Below are positions 52,266 to 64,000 of a stretch of DNA of 64,000 nucleotides, piece by piece. The notes under the pieces were generated by a model. That model worked only from the letters and a program-made list of their open reading frames with translations. It did no database searches and was not told the origin of the DNA. Each line of letters opens with the position of its first letter. The first letter of the stretch is position 1. The position numbers and the translations under genes are program-made. This DNA is from Daphnia carinata (lineage: Eukaryota; Arthropoda; Branchiopoda; Diplostraca; Daphniidae), in the NCBI RefSeq assembly GCF_022539665.2, contig NC_081335.1, positions 8,060,001 through 8,124,000 on the forward strand. Reading direction: 5' to 3'.

Positions 52266-55200
52266 TCATAGTTTCGTTGCATCGTCATTATCAGTAAGCT
52301 TGCTCGGTAAATGTGCATCACTCGACGCGAACGTTGGGTTGCTTTCGTCTTCTTGTAAATTCGAAACCGGTTGCTTACATATTTCATACGGCTCTTCGCT
52401 TAATTCCTGCGTAAACAAATATATTTTGTGAAAACAAGGTTATGTTTGTTGTTTCAGAAAGGCAAATTGTATCTTTAGTTACATAATCATCTCCGACTTC
52501 AAATCGTAGGTACTATGGATAAAACATTTTAGTTATTTAATTAATTTTGAACATTCGAATATTTCAAAATCATAAAACTAATTACTTCTCTAATATTCTT
52601 TGGCATGAACCAATAAATGGTGTTTCCAGTGTTGCAAACGAGTCCTGGATTAAGTTTCCGGGGATCCTGAAATCCGGTTAGGGCACTGACAATTAAGCCA
52701 ACGACGATGACTGTACAACAACCAACAGTTGAGTACCACATGTATGAAAGTTGATACAGTCCAAGGGGTTCTTCTGCAGAACTACTAAGGTATCATACAA
52801 TGCAAATGGCTCTCGAAAAAGAAAGGTAAACATCGCAACTCTTATTATCACTTACGTTTGCGTCACGGATGACGCAGTTGTTGACGAAACTAAGCCGTTC
52901 AATCCCACTAATGTGGTAGTTAGAGTGTCGTTCAGTGAACGACATCCTTCAGTAGAATAGACCTTGCTTGTTAACTTAAGAAAACCCTGCGCTTTGACAA
53001 CTTGCGTTCCAACACCAATCCACAGCATTAAACTCAAACTGGCTATTACGCCTACCCCGGCTCCCTAAAAAATAGGAAAGAATTTAATCCAGTACATCCA
53101 AACATAAATTCCTATGAAAAATCAATGACTTAATCGAAAATACTCACAACAGAGTTCGCCCAAGGGAAGAAGATGCCTAAAGTGAAGACTCCCAGAAGAG
53201 GTCCGCCAATGATCCCAAAAATACTCAAAGCAGCCTAAGGATCAAAGCAATTAAACATTTAGAAATGATATCATCACCAATGTCCTTCATAGTCTTCATT
53301 TCAATTTTCTCTGATGTAATTAGCATACTCTACATGATAAATTCTGTAGCATTCAAATAGAGTAACTAAGAAATACAACTTACTTCAAGGACATTGCCAA
53401 GTTGAGCCGCAACAAAAACCAGTCCAAAACAAAGAAGTCCAAATCCGATTGCCAACCCTTTAGATACTTTAGTGGCGCGTTCATCAGTCATGCCCACGCA
53501 ACAAAAGGGTTTTACAAAATCTTCCAAGCAAATAGCCGCCAAAGAGTTTAATCCGCTAGAAACAGTACTGCGAAAAAAAAGAAAAAGATCACCATAAATG
53601 CATCAACAGTCTAGTGGAAGTATAATATATACCTTAAAGCACCGCTGAAGATTCCGGCAACAAACAGACCAGGAACACCGGGTATGTGACCCAACGTGTC
53701 CATCACAAATAAGGGAAACAGCTGATCCGGCTTACTGACGTACTAAGAAGGTATTTAAAAAGTAGTGGTCATTAATTTATTGTTACACGGAAAATAAATG
53801 TTATTTTTGTATATGTAAACTTTCAAGAAATGTGGCGTCATGGTTTACCTTGGCAGAGAGAGGATCGCAATCGGCATATTTAGCAAAAATGACCATGCCT
53901 CCATAACAACAAACCGAAAGGAGGACGGATAATCCAACAAGGTTGATCCATACAGCACTGCATAATACGTATGCAATATTTTAAATAAGTTGTAAAAAGT
54001 AGATGGGTTTAAAAATTAGAACTAAAGATTCAAAAAATGCAATACAAAATACTCATCTGAAATGAAACCTCACTTTCTAGCTTGCTTGATGGTCGAAACT
54101 GTCAAATAACGTTGCACTTGAGACTGATTAACTCCGTAAATCGTAATCCTGCGTTAAATGTTATGCAAGAAATGAAATGAAATTTCCAAAACTATTAATT
54201 ATGATGGGCTAAATGTTTACCACGTGAAGTATCCTCCAACAACCAAAGACCAAACCGAATGACGTTTTCCGGGGTTAACATCGAAACTGTTGAATTTAAG
54301 ACGCAGTAGCAACATTAGTTTTCGTTTCACATGCGCAATTGTTTTAGAATAGCCATATTACTCGGAAAATTCGACCCTTCCGGTTACTTGATTTGCATTC
54401 CAAACAGCAGACCAACCGCCCACGTCAACATGTCCCTTAGCAATCACCTGATTTAATACGTAAAGAGAACAACGGAAAAGGACGGGTTGAAATTTGTTTT
54501 TAAAACAACAGAAATGGCTCTTTGCCTACCGCTATCATCGCACCATACATAATAATAACTTGCAACGTGTCAGTCCACATAACAGCTTTCATTCCTCCCT
54601 ATGAAAAGAAATTATTTACATACACAAGAATATATAGAGGCCTACAAAGAATTTACTTACGACTACAGTGTAGAAAATGCATACAACGAAAATGGCTGTC
54701 ACTGAGAGGTACACATTGATTCCAGTCACTGTAAATAAAAGAGAATTAGCTATTGGGTTGTTCTTTTCTCTGTGCATGGCCGTTTGGGTGCGATTTGGGT
54801 TTATATTTGAATCAACGTTAAATTGGATTTTACCTTGGCTAAGAGCCAGTGCAGGGGCATATACCACCACAGCCATATAAAGACTCTAATGGACATAACC
54901 AAATGTAAATCAAATAAACGAATTTATTTTAAAATATCATTTTATATGTCTCGTTCCGAAATATTTCCTTTAGTCATCTTACCATTTGAACTGTAAACGT
55001 TGCTGAACCCATGCACCGGATCACTTTATGGAAACGTAATTCTAAATACTTCGTGAGAAAAAAAATAAAAAGGATTGTAACTTACACTGTTATTGGAATG
55101 ATGTGTAAGACAGTTAGGATCTCATACCTCGTATGCAGAAGTGACTTGGAGCTTATAAAATATGGGGAGATAGAGATAATTCGTTGCGGGCATTACTATG

Positions 55201-55729
55201 AAAAAGATGGCGTAAAAATCTGTTACGATGAAAAATTCGAAAGTTGCTTACCGATGAAGTACGATATACCAATTAGCCAGTACATCGTGCCAAACTGGTA
55301 CACTTCAGCTGGTGTGCCCAAAAGCGTGATGGCTGACATAAAGCTAAATTCAAAATAGTAAATGTGAAATAGTTTCAGCAATTTTAAACCATTAGCTAAA
55401 AGGCTATAGTCAATGACATTAATCTAATTTTTTAATGGTCTTATTGAAGTAAAAGCACCTTGCAATCAAAGACATTGCGACGGGGAAGGTCGACATGCTC
55501 CTTCCAGCCATCAGAAATTCAGACGTGGTGCTCTGCTTTCCACCGGCACTTTAAACCAATTGTTTTATTAACATCAATATCCAAGGTGTTGGTTTAAATC
55601 AATAAAATGTACATACCATGCATAATATATTCCGATTATGGCTGAAACAGATAGCATAGCCACAAATACCAAGTAGTCAGGCCACCCGAAACGCGAAATC
55701 AAAGCCTCGGGGTCTTCTATAACTGTCAT
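52266..55729 (-). CDS. sodium/solute symporter, SLC5 family (SMCT/SMVT-like)
   Basis: Eighteen short exons (55729-55617, 55548-55459, 55343-55252, 55195-55128, 55048-54983, 54885-54834, 54728-54661, 54598-54530, 54447-54362, 54286-54221, 54148-54074, 53957-53849, 53742-53633, 53567-53384, 53234-53148, 53064-52856, 52781-52586, 52406-52266) join in frame to 626 residues. SLC5 proteins use the Na+ gradient to import monocarboxylates, vitamins, iodide or sugars across the plasma membrane with a LeuT-type fold. Landmarks: [20 protein letters not shown] (end of TM1), [38 protein letters not shown], the family signature [26 protein letters not shown] (Na2-site helix) and [12 protein letters not shown]. 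Closest subgroup is SLC5A5/6/8/12; the substrate cannot be told. The C terminus TKL resembles a PDZ ligand. An in-frame ATG at 55801 could add 24 residues. Confidence 0.92.
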
Positions 55730-58324
55730 TTTTTGTGATTGTCTGAAATTGTGGATTTTGGTGAAGAAATCTTCACAATCAGCAATTTTACAATCCCCCA
55801 CACTAACTTTTCTTGGCTACTCTTTGCAGCTCAACTGTTATTTTCAAAGAATTGTACCAGTTCTTTCCAGTTCTTTAACAATCAATGTTCGAAATATATT
55901 GAAATATTGTGCGCAAGAGCTGTGGAAATTCCCACAGAAAAACTGAACGACTAAATGAACGCACTTTAGAGGAGCTAGTTGCTTACACGATGTAACGATT
56001 AACGTAGAATTTTTAATACTGCTTTACTTCTATACAATCAAAACGAGATACACAGAAATTGGGACTATAGAGCCCATTTGTTTTGGCACAGTAGCGGGAA
56101 CCACCTTTCCGTTGCAACTGACATCGCGTTTGGCCTAACAATTCAATAAATCCACACAGAACAATCAGACAGTGAAATGCGGATCAAAATATACGTATAT
56201 AGATATAACCTAATCGAGTCCTGTAAGCATGCTCATACTGCTTAACATGCGTTAGTTAAGCAGTAACACAATTCTTTAGTTGGGCCCACGCCCGTTTGCC
56301 CAGCGCGCATTAATGTTTTACCTGTTTGTTTTGCTTGTGTCTTTCAAACGGTATAAGCAACGACAAATCCTTCATGCATTATTTATCTGGTTTTTGTGTA
56401 TGCTAGCAGTAAATAAGTCTATTGTTCGTTGCTTATTGTTTTCGTATTGTACGCCGAGTTTTCGTTAGCGTTTTGTTTTAAAAGCCCATCAACTGTTGTG
56501 TTTTCGATTTTCATCGAACGAAAATTGTTGAACGGAACGCTGCGGATCAACAGCGACTGGCAAACTAGAAAAATATGGAAATGGGCACAAGCAAATTCAT
56601 CAAACGTCTAAATAGGACCCATCTATATATTGGGATACCATTGAATCAAAATAATTTGTGTCGTTTGCTGCGTTTAGATTTGGGAATCCCAACGTTTAAT
56701 TTGGAATTCAATCAAATCTACCCAGCTTTAACTATGCTTTAGCGTTGATTCCGCATACATTGATTTTCCCTTTGGTTATGTACATTTACCTATAGGCACT
56801 CAGTCGAAACTATTCTTTTACCTAAAATTTTGCTTAAAATACCATTATTTCGATTCAAAATTGAATACTTATCATGGAAATCATATTTATTTTTTAATTG
56901 GTCTTATGGTTTTGGAATAAAACGTAAAAAACAAAAAAGCCCGAAAAGTCGGGCTTATTTTTGTTGGGCTTAAAAATATTTTCCTACAAAAACTTACAGT
57001 CACTGGAATTGGTTGAAATACCACGGGATATACTCAAAACTGAATGCTGATTCCGGGAAAATTGCAATTTTTTTTTGTTAAGTCAACTGTTTTTTAATAC
57101 AGCTAATAGTTCACAATGCTAGCGGGCCAGTATGCTACTGCGCAAAAATAAAGAGCGCTAGCAGCACTTTCTTTTATTTTATTTTCAAAATGGCTGGTTT
57201 AAGGAGAAAACCAATAGCTGAATCGAAATCAGCGTTCAATTTTCATTGTACTGTGTGATTTTCTTCGTATTCCAAGAGATGTCGGTTTTGGCCGATTTTG
57301 ACAAAAGTGGGAAGACTATACCCTTCCCACTTTTTCATTTTTGGCCAAATTTCAAGTTTCGCTTATTTTTTAATTGGTCTCATGGTTTTTTAATTTAACG
57401 TAAAAAAACAAAAAAATAAGAAAAGTCGGGCTTATTTCGTCGGGCTTAAAATTGTTTTCCGAAAAACTTACACTCACTGGAGTTGGCTGAATATCATGGG
57501 ATATACTCAAAATTGACTGAGGATTCCGGGAAAATTGCTATCTTTTTTATTAAGTCAACCGTTTTTTTTAATACAGTTAATAGTTTACAATGCTAGCGCG
57601 CCAGTACGCTACAGCGCAAGAAATAAAGAGCGCTAACAGCACTTTCTTTTATTTTATTGTCAAAATGGCTGGTTTTAGAAGAAAACCAATAGCTGAATCG
57701 AAATCAGCTATTGGTCAAAACAGCACTTTATTTTATATTATTCTAAAAGCGGCGTATTTAACTTCCCTTAGGTCGTTTATGGTTTGTCTGGGCCAGAAAC
57801 GAAACGGATGGTGTCATCTATTGAACGAGCTGTGTACTTTTCCTGATGTTCTGATGTCTTCAGCACAAGTAGTTTTTGTATACACTGCTTTTCGGGGAAA
57901 CTGCCCACAGTAGGGCGTTCACATTAAATTACGTCAAGCCCCAAAGAAACTAAAATCAAAAACTTTGGTCAGGGAAAGGACGGGAGATAAGCAAAAAAGG
58001 GCGGACAAAAAGCGATGGTTAAAGGAAGAGCTAGTTCCACGAAGTCGTGTGACGTCACACATAAACGGCCCGTAGGGGTTGAATTACTCAAGTTGAAGAA
58101 CAGTTGGCTTCTTCTTATCGTTCGTTGAGCAAGACAAGAAATCGTGTGCATCTTGTGTAAAGAAATCAAATCTAAAATTGTTAGTCCGTATATCCCAGTG
58201 TTGTGCCTGCTGTCTGACTATACAGAACTGTTGCATTTACAGGAATCTCGATATTAAAAAAAAACAGTTCAAGCTGACGTATTAAACACAGGCCGAGTGA
58301 ATCGTCACAGCTGGTATAACAGAT
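55730..58324. other. intergenic region with repeat relics
   Basis: Holds the SLC5 5' flank, then A/T-rich sequence without coding signal, then relics of the array spacer (56822-57700), then about 600 bp upstream of the fusion nuclease. Open frames 56280-56611 and 57590-57913 have no splice or motif support. Confidence 0.55.
56822..57720 (+). repeat. dispersed relic of the array spacer element
   Basis: Matches the array spacer, including the AATGGCTGG..AATAGCTGAATCGAAATCAGCG block, the GTGGGAAG..CTTCCCAC hairpin and both subrepeats, but with many small differences and no tRNA genes. A second partial copy begins near 57440. It is therefore an older dispersed element, not just array sequence. 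Confidence 0.85.
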
Positions 58325-61300
58325 ATGCATATCGCGTACTGTGACGTTCGCTTAGTTTTGTTTTACGGGTTTTTACTAAATGGCGCGCTCGTAGGTTACG
58401 CTCAAGTTTCACATGCTGTTCGCAATGCGGACCCCTCGGCTACATCGGGGTTGGCTGGAAGCTTAGATAAAGAAATGGTAAGTCTTTTGTTTGTTTTTTT
58501 AATAAAAAAATATCTGTATATAATGGGCGTGGGATGTGTTTTCATAGTGTATTGCTTTGACTAATCGTTTTCGAAGGTGAAATTGAGATCTGCGTACGAG
58601 AAATGTATGGAAGACCTGCGACAACAGGCCGAGGCGATTCAGAGATTGCAGAACCTCGTTGAAACACAGGCTGGCACGATAAGTCATTTGCAAGGGACCG
58701 TCAATCAACAGCAGATGAAGATTGAAAAGATTGAACTGATTTTGGAACATGCGACTCCAACGAACAGCTTCGTGGGAAAACCCACTTCCGTTGCTCATGG
58801 AAGTGTATGGGGAACATCGAATAGTTCATTACATCACACACCAGGAGGCGATACCGTCCTTAGATCTTGCGATGAGATCCGATTGTCCCGGCAATCAATG
58901 CAAAGCGGAATCTACCGGATAGATCCTGACGGCCAAGGCGGCGATGGTCCCATTCAGGTTTTCTGTAATATGCAAAATGGTACATACATTTAACTTATTT
59001 TTGATGATTTAAATTTGGTGAACGTTGAATGATGCTAATTAAACGCGATTTGACGATTGCAGGAGCGACTTTAATATCTCACGACGCTGAAAATGTAATA
59101 GACGTCAAGTCCTGTCCGACTCCCGGATGTTTCAAACGAACTCTGCATTACCAAAATGCTACTGTGAAACAACTGATTGCCCTGACGGGAATCTCGGCAA
59201 CGTGTCAGCAACAATTCTACGTATAATACCTGATCATAATGGAAACATTCAATATTAGTAACGTTCTTTATTGATGATATTTATTTGTTTCAGTACGATT
59301 CCTGTACGGAAGAATCATTGACCAGGAAGCAGACGTACGGCGCTTCATCGGTTAATACGTCGTGGTGGAAGAATCGAGACGGTATTTTGCGGAACCATTG
59401 GCCGGTTAAATCTACTAACCACAGCGACGGCAATTTCGTCACTAATCGGCAAGATCTCCCTGTTATCGAAGTTCATTTCGGACCAGAATATGGTGTCTCT
59501 GGATTATGTTCCAGCCGGTTCCACATTGGGAAATTAATTTGCCTTGGACGTAGTCAAGGTATTTCAGAGATATAACTCGATATTCAAATTCAAAATTAGA
59601 ACCATAAATATTAAACAATTTGAATTTTTGAATTTAAGACTATGCGTCGAGTTCCAAAGGTTCGCATGGAGGAGAAAACATAACAACCCATCGTACTGGA
59701 TCTAAGGTATGCATTCCTTAAGAATCTCTTGTGTTTTTTTACCGTAAACTATGCTGGAGAGCTGGACATACACTTTGGTTAATTTCATTTTCAAATATTA
59801 AACAGGGAGAACCAGAGACAAGCATACGAACACGGAATCGAGAAAAACCTCAGGTAACCTGAAATTCTTCAAATTTCATTAAATTTAAATGATTAAAGCA
59901 AAACACTTGGCTTGTTTTCTTTCATTCATTTAGACTGGCCCGGTTTCTGGAGGTTACGTTCGTCAACCCAGTTCAGGTTCTAAGAAATGGCTCGCAAATG
60001 AAAATACAATTCTTTGCGTTAGGCTCCTTTGTCTTTAAATTAGTGAATCGTAATCATATTTTTATTTAGGCTGTATTTTTGACTTGCACTCGAGTTCACC
60101 GCAGTATCCACCCCATTTAATCGACGAGAATAACAACATCATTCAACCTGTATTGCAAGGAAAATCGCGAATCATTTCGTTGAACGTCGATGAGCAAGTC
60201 ACGGTGGGTTGCCTGGGCATCCGTCACGACAAAGCCTCCGCTACCAACGTTCTCAAGGCGACCGGATTGCAGATCAACCAGGCATTTTGCACGACCAATT
60301 CGACCCTTCGTTTCGATCAAATCGAACTGCCTTATTCCCAATTGGGTTGCACTAATCAAAACAAAGAAATCCTCAAAGAAGATGGCGTCTGCGCCAATGG
60401 GCGGGGCGTTCGAATCCGCGTCGGCTGGAATTTAGGCTCAGATTTCATCCCGTTGTACAACACGTGTCACGACAAAATAACGTCGACCAACTATTTCTCC
60501 ACGCACACCATTATTGGACGATCGGTCGATGCGGATGATAAAGCAAACACGAGGCCATCCTTCCGCGAAGCTGGATATTATCCAGGTGTTGATGTGAACG
60601 CTGCATTTGGCCAAGCCCAACAGAACAAGACGATCGCTCGTGTGGTCGGATCGGAAACATTAGTCGCCAAGTATTTGAATCAAAAGAAAAACTTTTTCTT
60701 GGCCAGAGGACATCTAGCGCCAGATGGAGATTTCATAGACGCTGGAAGCCAAGATGCAACATAGTTAATTAAATTTTTAAAAATGAAATAGTTTGTGTGA
60801 CATTGTATAATTGTATTTATCTTTCTATTTTTCTAGTTATTATTTGAATATGGCGCCACAATGGCAATCGTTCAACGGCGGGAACTGGAAGTACCTGGCC
60901 TTATTTTATTCCTAATTTCTTATTTTGTTTTAATTTTCATAATTTTTTTTTATTAAAAAAAAGCATGTTAGAAACAGCGGTGAGGCAGATCGCCATAACG
61001 CGGGATCTTGATTTGACGGTGTACACGGGAACATTCGGAATTATGACTTTGACCGATGTGAAGGGAAAGCAACAGCCGATGTACTTAACTTTCGACAAAA
61101 ACAACAACGGCATCATCCCCGTGCCGAAGTATTACTGGAAACTGATTCACGATCCTGCGTCCAAGACTGCGACGGCCGTCATAGGTATCAACAATCCACA
61201 TCTCGATCGGATTGCGCCTGCCGATATCCTGTGTCCGGATGTGTGTAATCGAATCCCGTGGGTGAATTGGAAACTGACCGACATATCTAAAGGTTACATG

Positions 61301-61375
61301 TTTTGTTGTACGGCCGAAGAGTTGCGTAAGGCGATCCCGTTCGCTCCCGATCTCGTTGCTCCATTGTTTTTGTGA
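58325..61375 (+). CDS. secreted fusion protein: coiled coil + fibrinogen-like module + DNA/RNA non-specific endonuclease
   Basis: Exons 58325-58477, 58577-58979, 59063-59220, 59294-59558, 59639-59706, 59806-59853, 59934-59976 (or -59952), 60070-60763, 60837-60890 and 60964-61375 join in frame to 765 (or 757) residues. Order: signal peptide (VLFYGFLLNGALVGYA); coiled coil at about 52-110; a module starting SCDEI near 148 (GIYRIDPDG..GPIQVFCNM, HDAENVIDVK, LHYQNATVKQL, WWKNRDG), like the fibrinogen-like part of contactin-associated proteins; a Ser/Gly/Thr-rich basic linker; then an endonuclease_NS domain with RGHLAPDGDF (catalytic His near 594), YYLNMAPQWQ (metal-binding Asn) and MLETAVR (Glu). 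The domain resembles crab duplex-specific nuclease. The weak points are the donor at 59953 or 59977 and the donor at 60764 (GTTAAT). If the join at exon 7 is wrong, these are two genes, but then the nuclease has no visible signal-peptide exon. Confidence 0.72.
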
Positions 61376-62012
61376 GATTAGACTTGTCACGAGATGGAGC
61401 TAGGATCAAGTGCTTCATTTGCATCTTTCTTTTCTTTTTACCTACCATGCATTTATTCAGATTTCTAAAAGAGAAAACAAACTAGCAGTTGTTGTTCGCA
61501 AATCCTGGTTGATAGAATACAATTGCTTTATAAAAAATCTCATGCAGCCACACGGATCTTGAAATTGATAACAAAGAGTCGCTTTATCTTATGAACAGTC
61601 AGGTCGCCGTGCGCATGTGCAATCGCAGAACTTGTGTGGACTTCAAAATCGACTTGAATTCCCCGATTGGATGAATTTGAAGCTTTTGTAATAAAATGGG
61701 TAGGAAATGCTACAATGCTGCATATACTCTGAAAAACCGAAGAGAAAATGGTATACGATGAACTTGACATTGCTCGCAACAATCATGGTCGTTAGAGGTT
61801 TGGATGGAATCAAACACAACATGACAACCTGTTGCGAGGTCAATAGTTATCTCGATAGTGAACAATGGCTTGTTTGCCCATTGAACCAGCCGATTATAAG
61901 ATAACGCACTAAGAGCTAGGAATGAGATAAAACATGCATCGCTGATCACTTCAATCGGCTAAACAGTACACATAAAGTCTGGAATTGAAGACACGTTCAA
62001 ACTTAATAAAAT
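61376..62012. other. spacer between the two nuclease genes
   Basis: No gene is seen. It should hold the promoter of the second nuclease; an A/T-rich stretch lies just before its ATG but no clear TATA box. Confidence 0.5.
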
Positions 62013-63357
62013 ATGGTGTCTTTACAGTGGTTCAATCTTCTTTTGGTCCTCTCGCTGACTCAGTTAGTATCAGGTAAAATAAAACAATAAAACCCTTGAA
62101 TTTGAAGGCCTAATTAAGATTTAAACAATTTAAAATAGGATGTACGTTTAACTTGGATACAAGTTCGCCTTCGAATCCACCTCATTTGATCGATGCCAAT
62201 AACAAAATTATTTTGCCGGTGATGGTTGGCTCGTCGCGAGTCATCACACTCAGCACGGACGAGAAGGTGGCAGTTGGATGTTTGGGAACAGGCAACTACA
62301 TCCAAACAACTGGAATGCAATTGGCTCCGGCCACTTGCCTTTCCAACTCCAAACTGCTTCTGGTAGACGGCCGTGAACTGTCGTATTCTCAGCTGGGATG
62401 TTTGAAACAGAACAAAGAAATCCTTCTCGAAAATGGCACTTGCGCTAACGGACTGGGCACGAACATCCGCATCGGATGGCAAGCCGGACCTGAATTTATT
62501 CCTCTTTACGACACTTGCCACGATAAAGTGGCAGCCGCCAATTACTTCTCGACGAGTTTCATTCACGGCAAGTCGGCGGCCGCCGACGATTCGGCTAATG
62601 AACGGCCTTCGTTCAGCCAAGGTGGCTATTACCCAGGCCTCGATGTGAACACCGCCTACAGCCAAACCCAACAAACTCAGACGATTGCCGACATTGTGGG
62701 ATCCACTAGTTTGGCTAATCAATACGTTGTAGCCGGAAGTCAAGTTTTCCTGTCCAGGGGTCACATGGCTCCGGATGGCGATTTCATCGACGCTGCGAGC
62801 CAAGACGCGACTTATTATTTTTTGAATGTAGCCCCACAGTGGCAGAATTTTAACGGTGCCAATTGGAAGTAAATTAATTTATCAACAAATTATTTTCTTT
62901 TAAATTTCGAATTAATTGTTTATGTTTTATGAATTTAAAAAGCGTATTAGAGAATGCTGTTCGAAATTTGGCAACCAGCAGAGACGTGAAACTGACGATC
63001 TACACGGGAACGTTCGACATTTTGACATTGGCTGATATCAATGGCGTCCAACAGAAAATCTATTTGGAGTTTGATGCGAACGGCAACGGCCTCATTCCCG
63101 TACCGAAATATTATTGGAAATTGATTCACGATCCTTCTACACAGACAGCGACGGCCGTGCTGGGCATCAACAATCCGCACATTGGTCAAGTTCTACCGGC
63201 AGATGTCATCTGCCCCGATGTGTGTAATCAAGTGCCCTGGGTTAACTGGGCCTTGACCGACATTTACAAAGGTTATACCTTTTGTTGCACTGCAGCCGAA
63301 TTGTTTAAAGCCATTAATTTCGCTCCGGATTTGGGGGATCTCCCGCTGTTTGTTTGA
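62013..63357 (+). CDS. secreted DNA/RNA non-specific endonuclease (duplex-specific-nuclease-like)
   Basis: Three exons (62013-62073, 62139-62868, 62943-63357) join in frame to 401 residues. Exon 1 is a classic signal peptide (MVSLQWFNLLLVLSLTQLVS). The mature protein has several Cys and the NUC fold: RGHMAPDGDF (His near residue 229), FLNVAPQWQNFNGANW (Asn near 250) and VLENAVR (Glu near 267), which together match the His, Asn and Glu of the Serratia nuclease active site. The Asp of the textbook DRGH is Ser here and Ala in the neighbour. Family members cut DNA and RNA without sequence preference; in crustaceans they are secreted, often in the gut. It is a tandem paralogue of the preceding gene, with the same intron positions and phases, but without the N-terminal fibrinogen-like part. 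A polyadenylation signal lies at 63514. Confidence 0.92.
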
Positions 63358-63513
63358 AATTCATTTCGTGGCAAAAGTTTTTTTTTGAACTTGGCATTTT
63401 TTGTTTTAATCACCTTGCTATATATCTGCAATATTTCTAAAGGTGATAAAAAAGAGCTAATTTTATAGGTATTGTACGCATATGGTACTGTAGCTTGCTA
63501 GCCATAAATTCAC

Positions 63514-63519
63514 AATAAA
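63514..63519 (+). terminator. AATAAA polyadenylation signal of the second nuclease
   Basis: AATAAA 157 bp after the stop codon, followed by a genomic A-run near 63532. Confidence 0.55.
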
Positions 63520-63634
63520 ACGCATTGTACCAAAAAAAAAAGTAAATTCCTGAAAGAAGATTTTGCAGGTTTGTAACTAAATGTATCTGTAGGTAATTCC
63601 CTTTTGGTTAATCGTTTTTGAAATACGCCGAATA

Positions 63635-63880
63635 TTTGAGGCAATGCTAGCGCGCCAGTACGCTACAGCGCTTGCGCTAGGCTGCCTAAATATTTCGTGT
63701 ATTTCCAAAATGGTTGACTTAATGAAAAAAATAACAATTTTTTCGGAATCAGCATTTTATTTTGAGCATATCCTGTGATATTCAACCAATTTCGATGAGT
63801 ACCGATTTTTGGAGAAAAAAATTTTAAGCCCGACTAAATAAGCCCAACTAAATAAGGCCGACTTTTTTTATTTGCTCGAT
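63635..63880. repeat. partly inverted relic of the array spacer element
   Basis: AATGCTAGCGCGCCAGTACG near 63641 is in the same orientation as in the array, while the following block (GGAATCAGCATTTTATTTTGAG to TTTTAAGCCCGA) is the reverse complement of the spacer segment that normally precedes it. The copy therefore holds two arms facing each other. Confidence 0.7.
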
Positions 63881-64000
63881 TTTTACGTTACACATGGCTA
63901 GAATACGTAAAGTTGTATTTAGGAAATTAACTAGAAATCTGATCGGTAGATGGCAATGACAGGGAAAAAGGCCGATTTTTTTTTTGAGGGGGGGGGGCTG

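Noticed and set aside
54616-55358. + strand frames such as 55011-55358 across the SLC5 gene
   Set aside because: They are antisense shadows of transporter exons that join in frame on the - strand.
56934-56965. AAGCCCGA-AAAG-TCGGGCTT hairpin followed by T-run, resembling a bacterial terminator
   Set aside because: It is part of the dispersed eukaryotic repeat element and no bacterial gene or gene order is present.
59998-60069. Possible separate signal-peptide exon for the first nuclease (ATG at 59998, MKIQFFALGSFVF)
   Set aside because: It looks hydrophobic, but its possible donors leave phase 2 or 0, while the nuclease exon at 60070 needs phase 1, so it cannot join in frame.

Overview
The window is nuclear DNA from a gene-dense arthropod. 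The genes have many introns of about 50-110 bp with GT-AG borders. The gene set (Lk6/MNK kinase, GPR155, ECM29, an SLC5 transporter, secreted crustacean-type DNA/RNA nucleases) and the A/T-rich short introns fit a small crustacean, most likely a cladoceran such as Daphnia. That placement is an inference. All gene models were spliced by hand by matching reading frame and splice borders; the totals of every multi-exon model below are multiples of three.

Layout, left to right: a possible last exon of an unknown + strand gene (252-493); a coiled-coil membrane-anchored protein on the - strand (691-2535); CDC6 on the + strand (3476-5426), sharing a head-to-head promoter with two E2F-like sites; a gene-poor spacer; GPR155/LYCHOS on the - strand in 17 exons (7308-11606); a 4.3 kb gene-poor stretch with possible decayed exons; HSPA14 on the + strand (15903-17968), tail-to-tail with a USP deubiquitinase on the - strand (18102-20219); and MNK/Lk6 kinase on the + strand with two alternative first exons (22245 or 25662, to 27757). 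Next comes ECM29, the proteasome adaptor, in 22 exons (29090-35844).

From about 36016 to 51363 lies a tandem array of about ten 1517-bp units. Each unit carries one tRNA-Lys(TTT) on the - strand and one intron-containing tRNA-Arg(TCT) on the + strand. It ends in a decayed unit with two tRNA pseudogenes (to 51948). The unit spacers are built from an older dispersed repeat that also occurs at 56.8-57.7 kb and, partly inverted, at 63.6-63.9 kb.

After the array come an SLC5 sodium/solute symporter on the - strand in 18 exons (52266-55729) and two tandem secreted DNA/RNA non-specific nucleases on the + strand. The first (58325-61375) appears to be a fusion of signal peptide, coiled coil, fibrinogen-like/contactin-associated-type module and nuclease. 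The second (62013-63357) is a plain secreted nuclease. The fusion nuclease and the tRNA array are the two most unusual items in the window.
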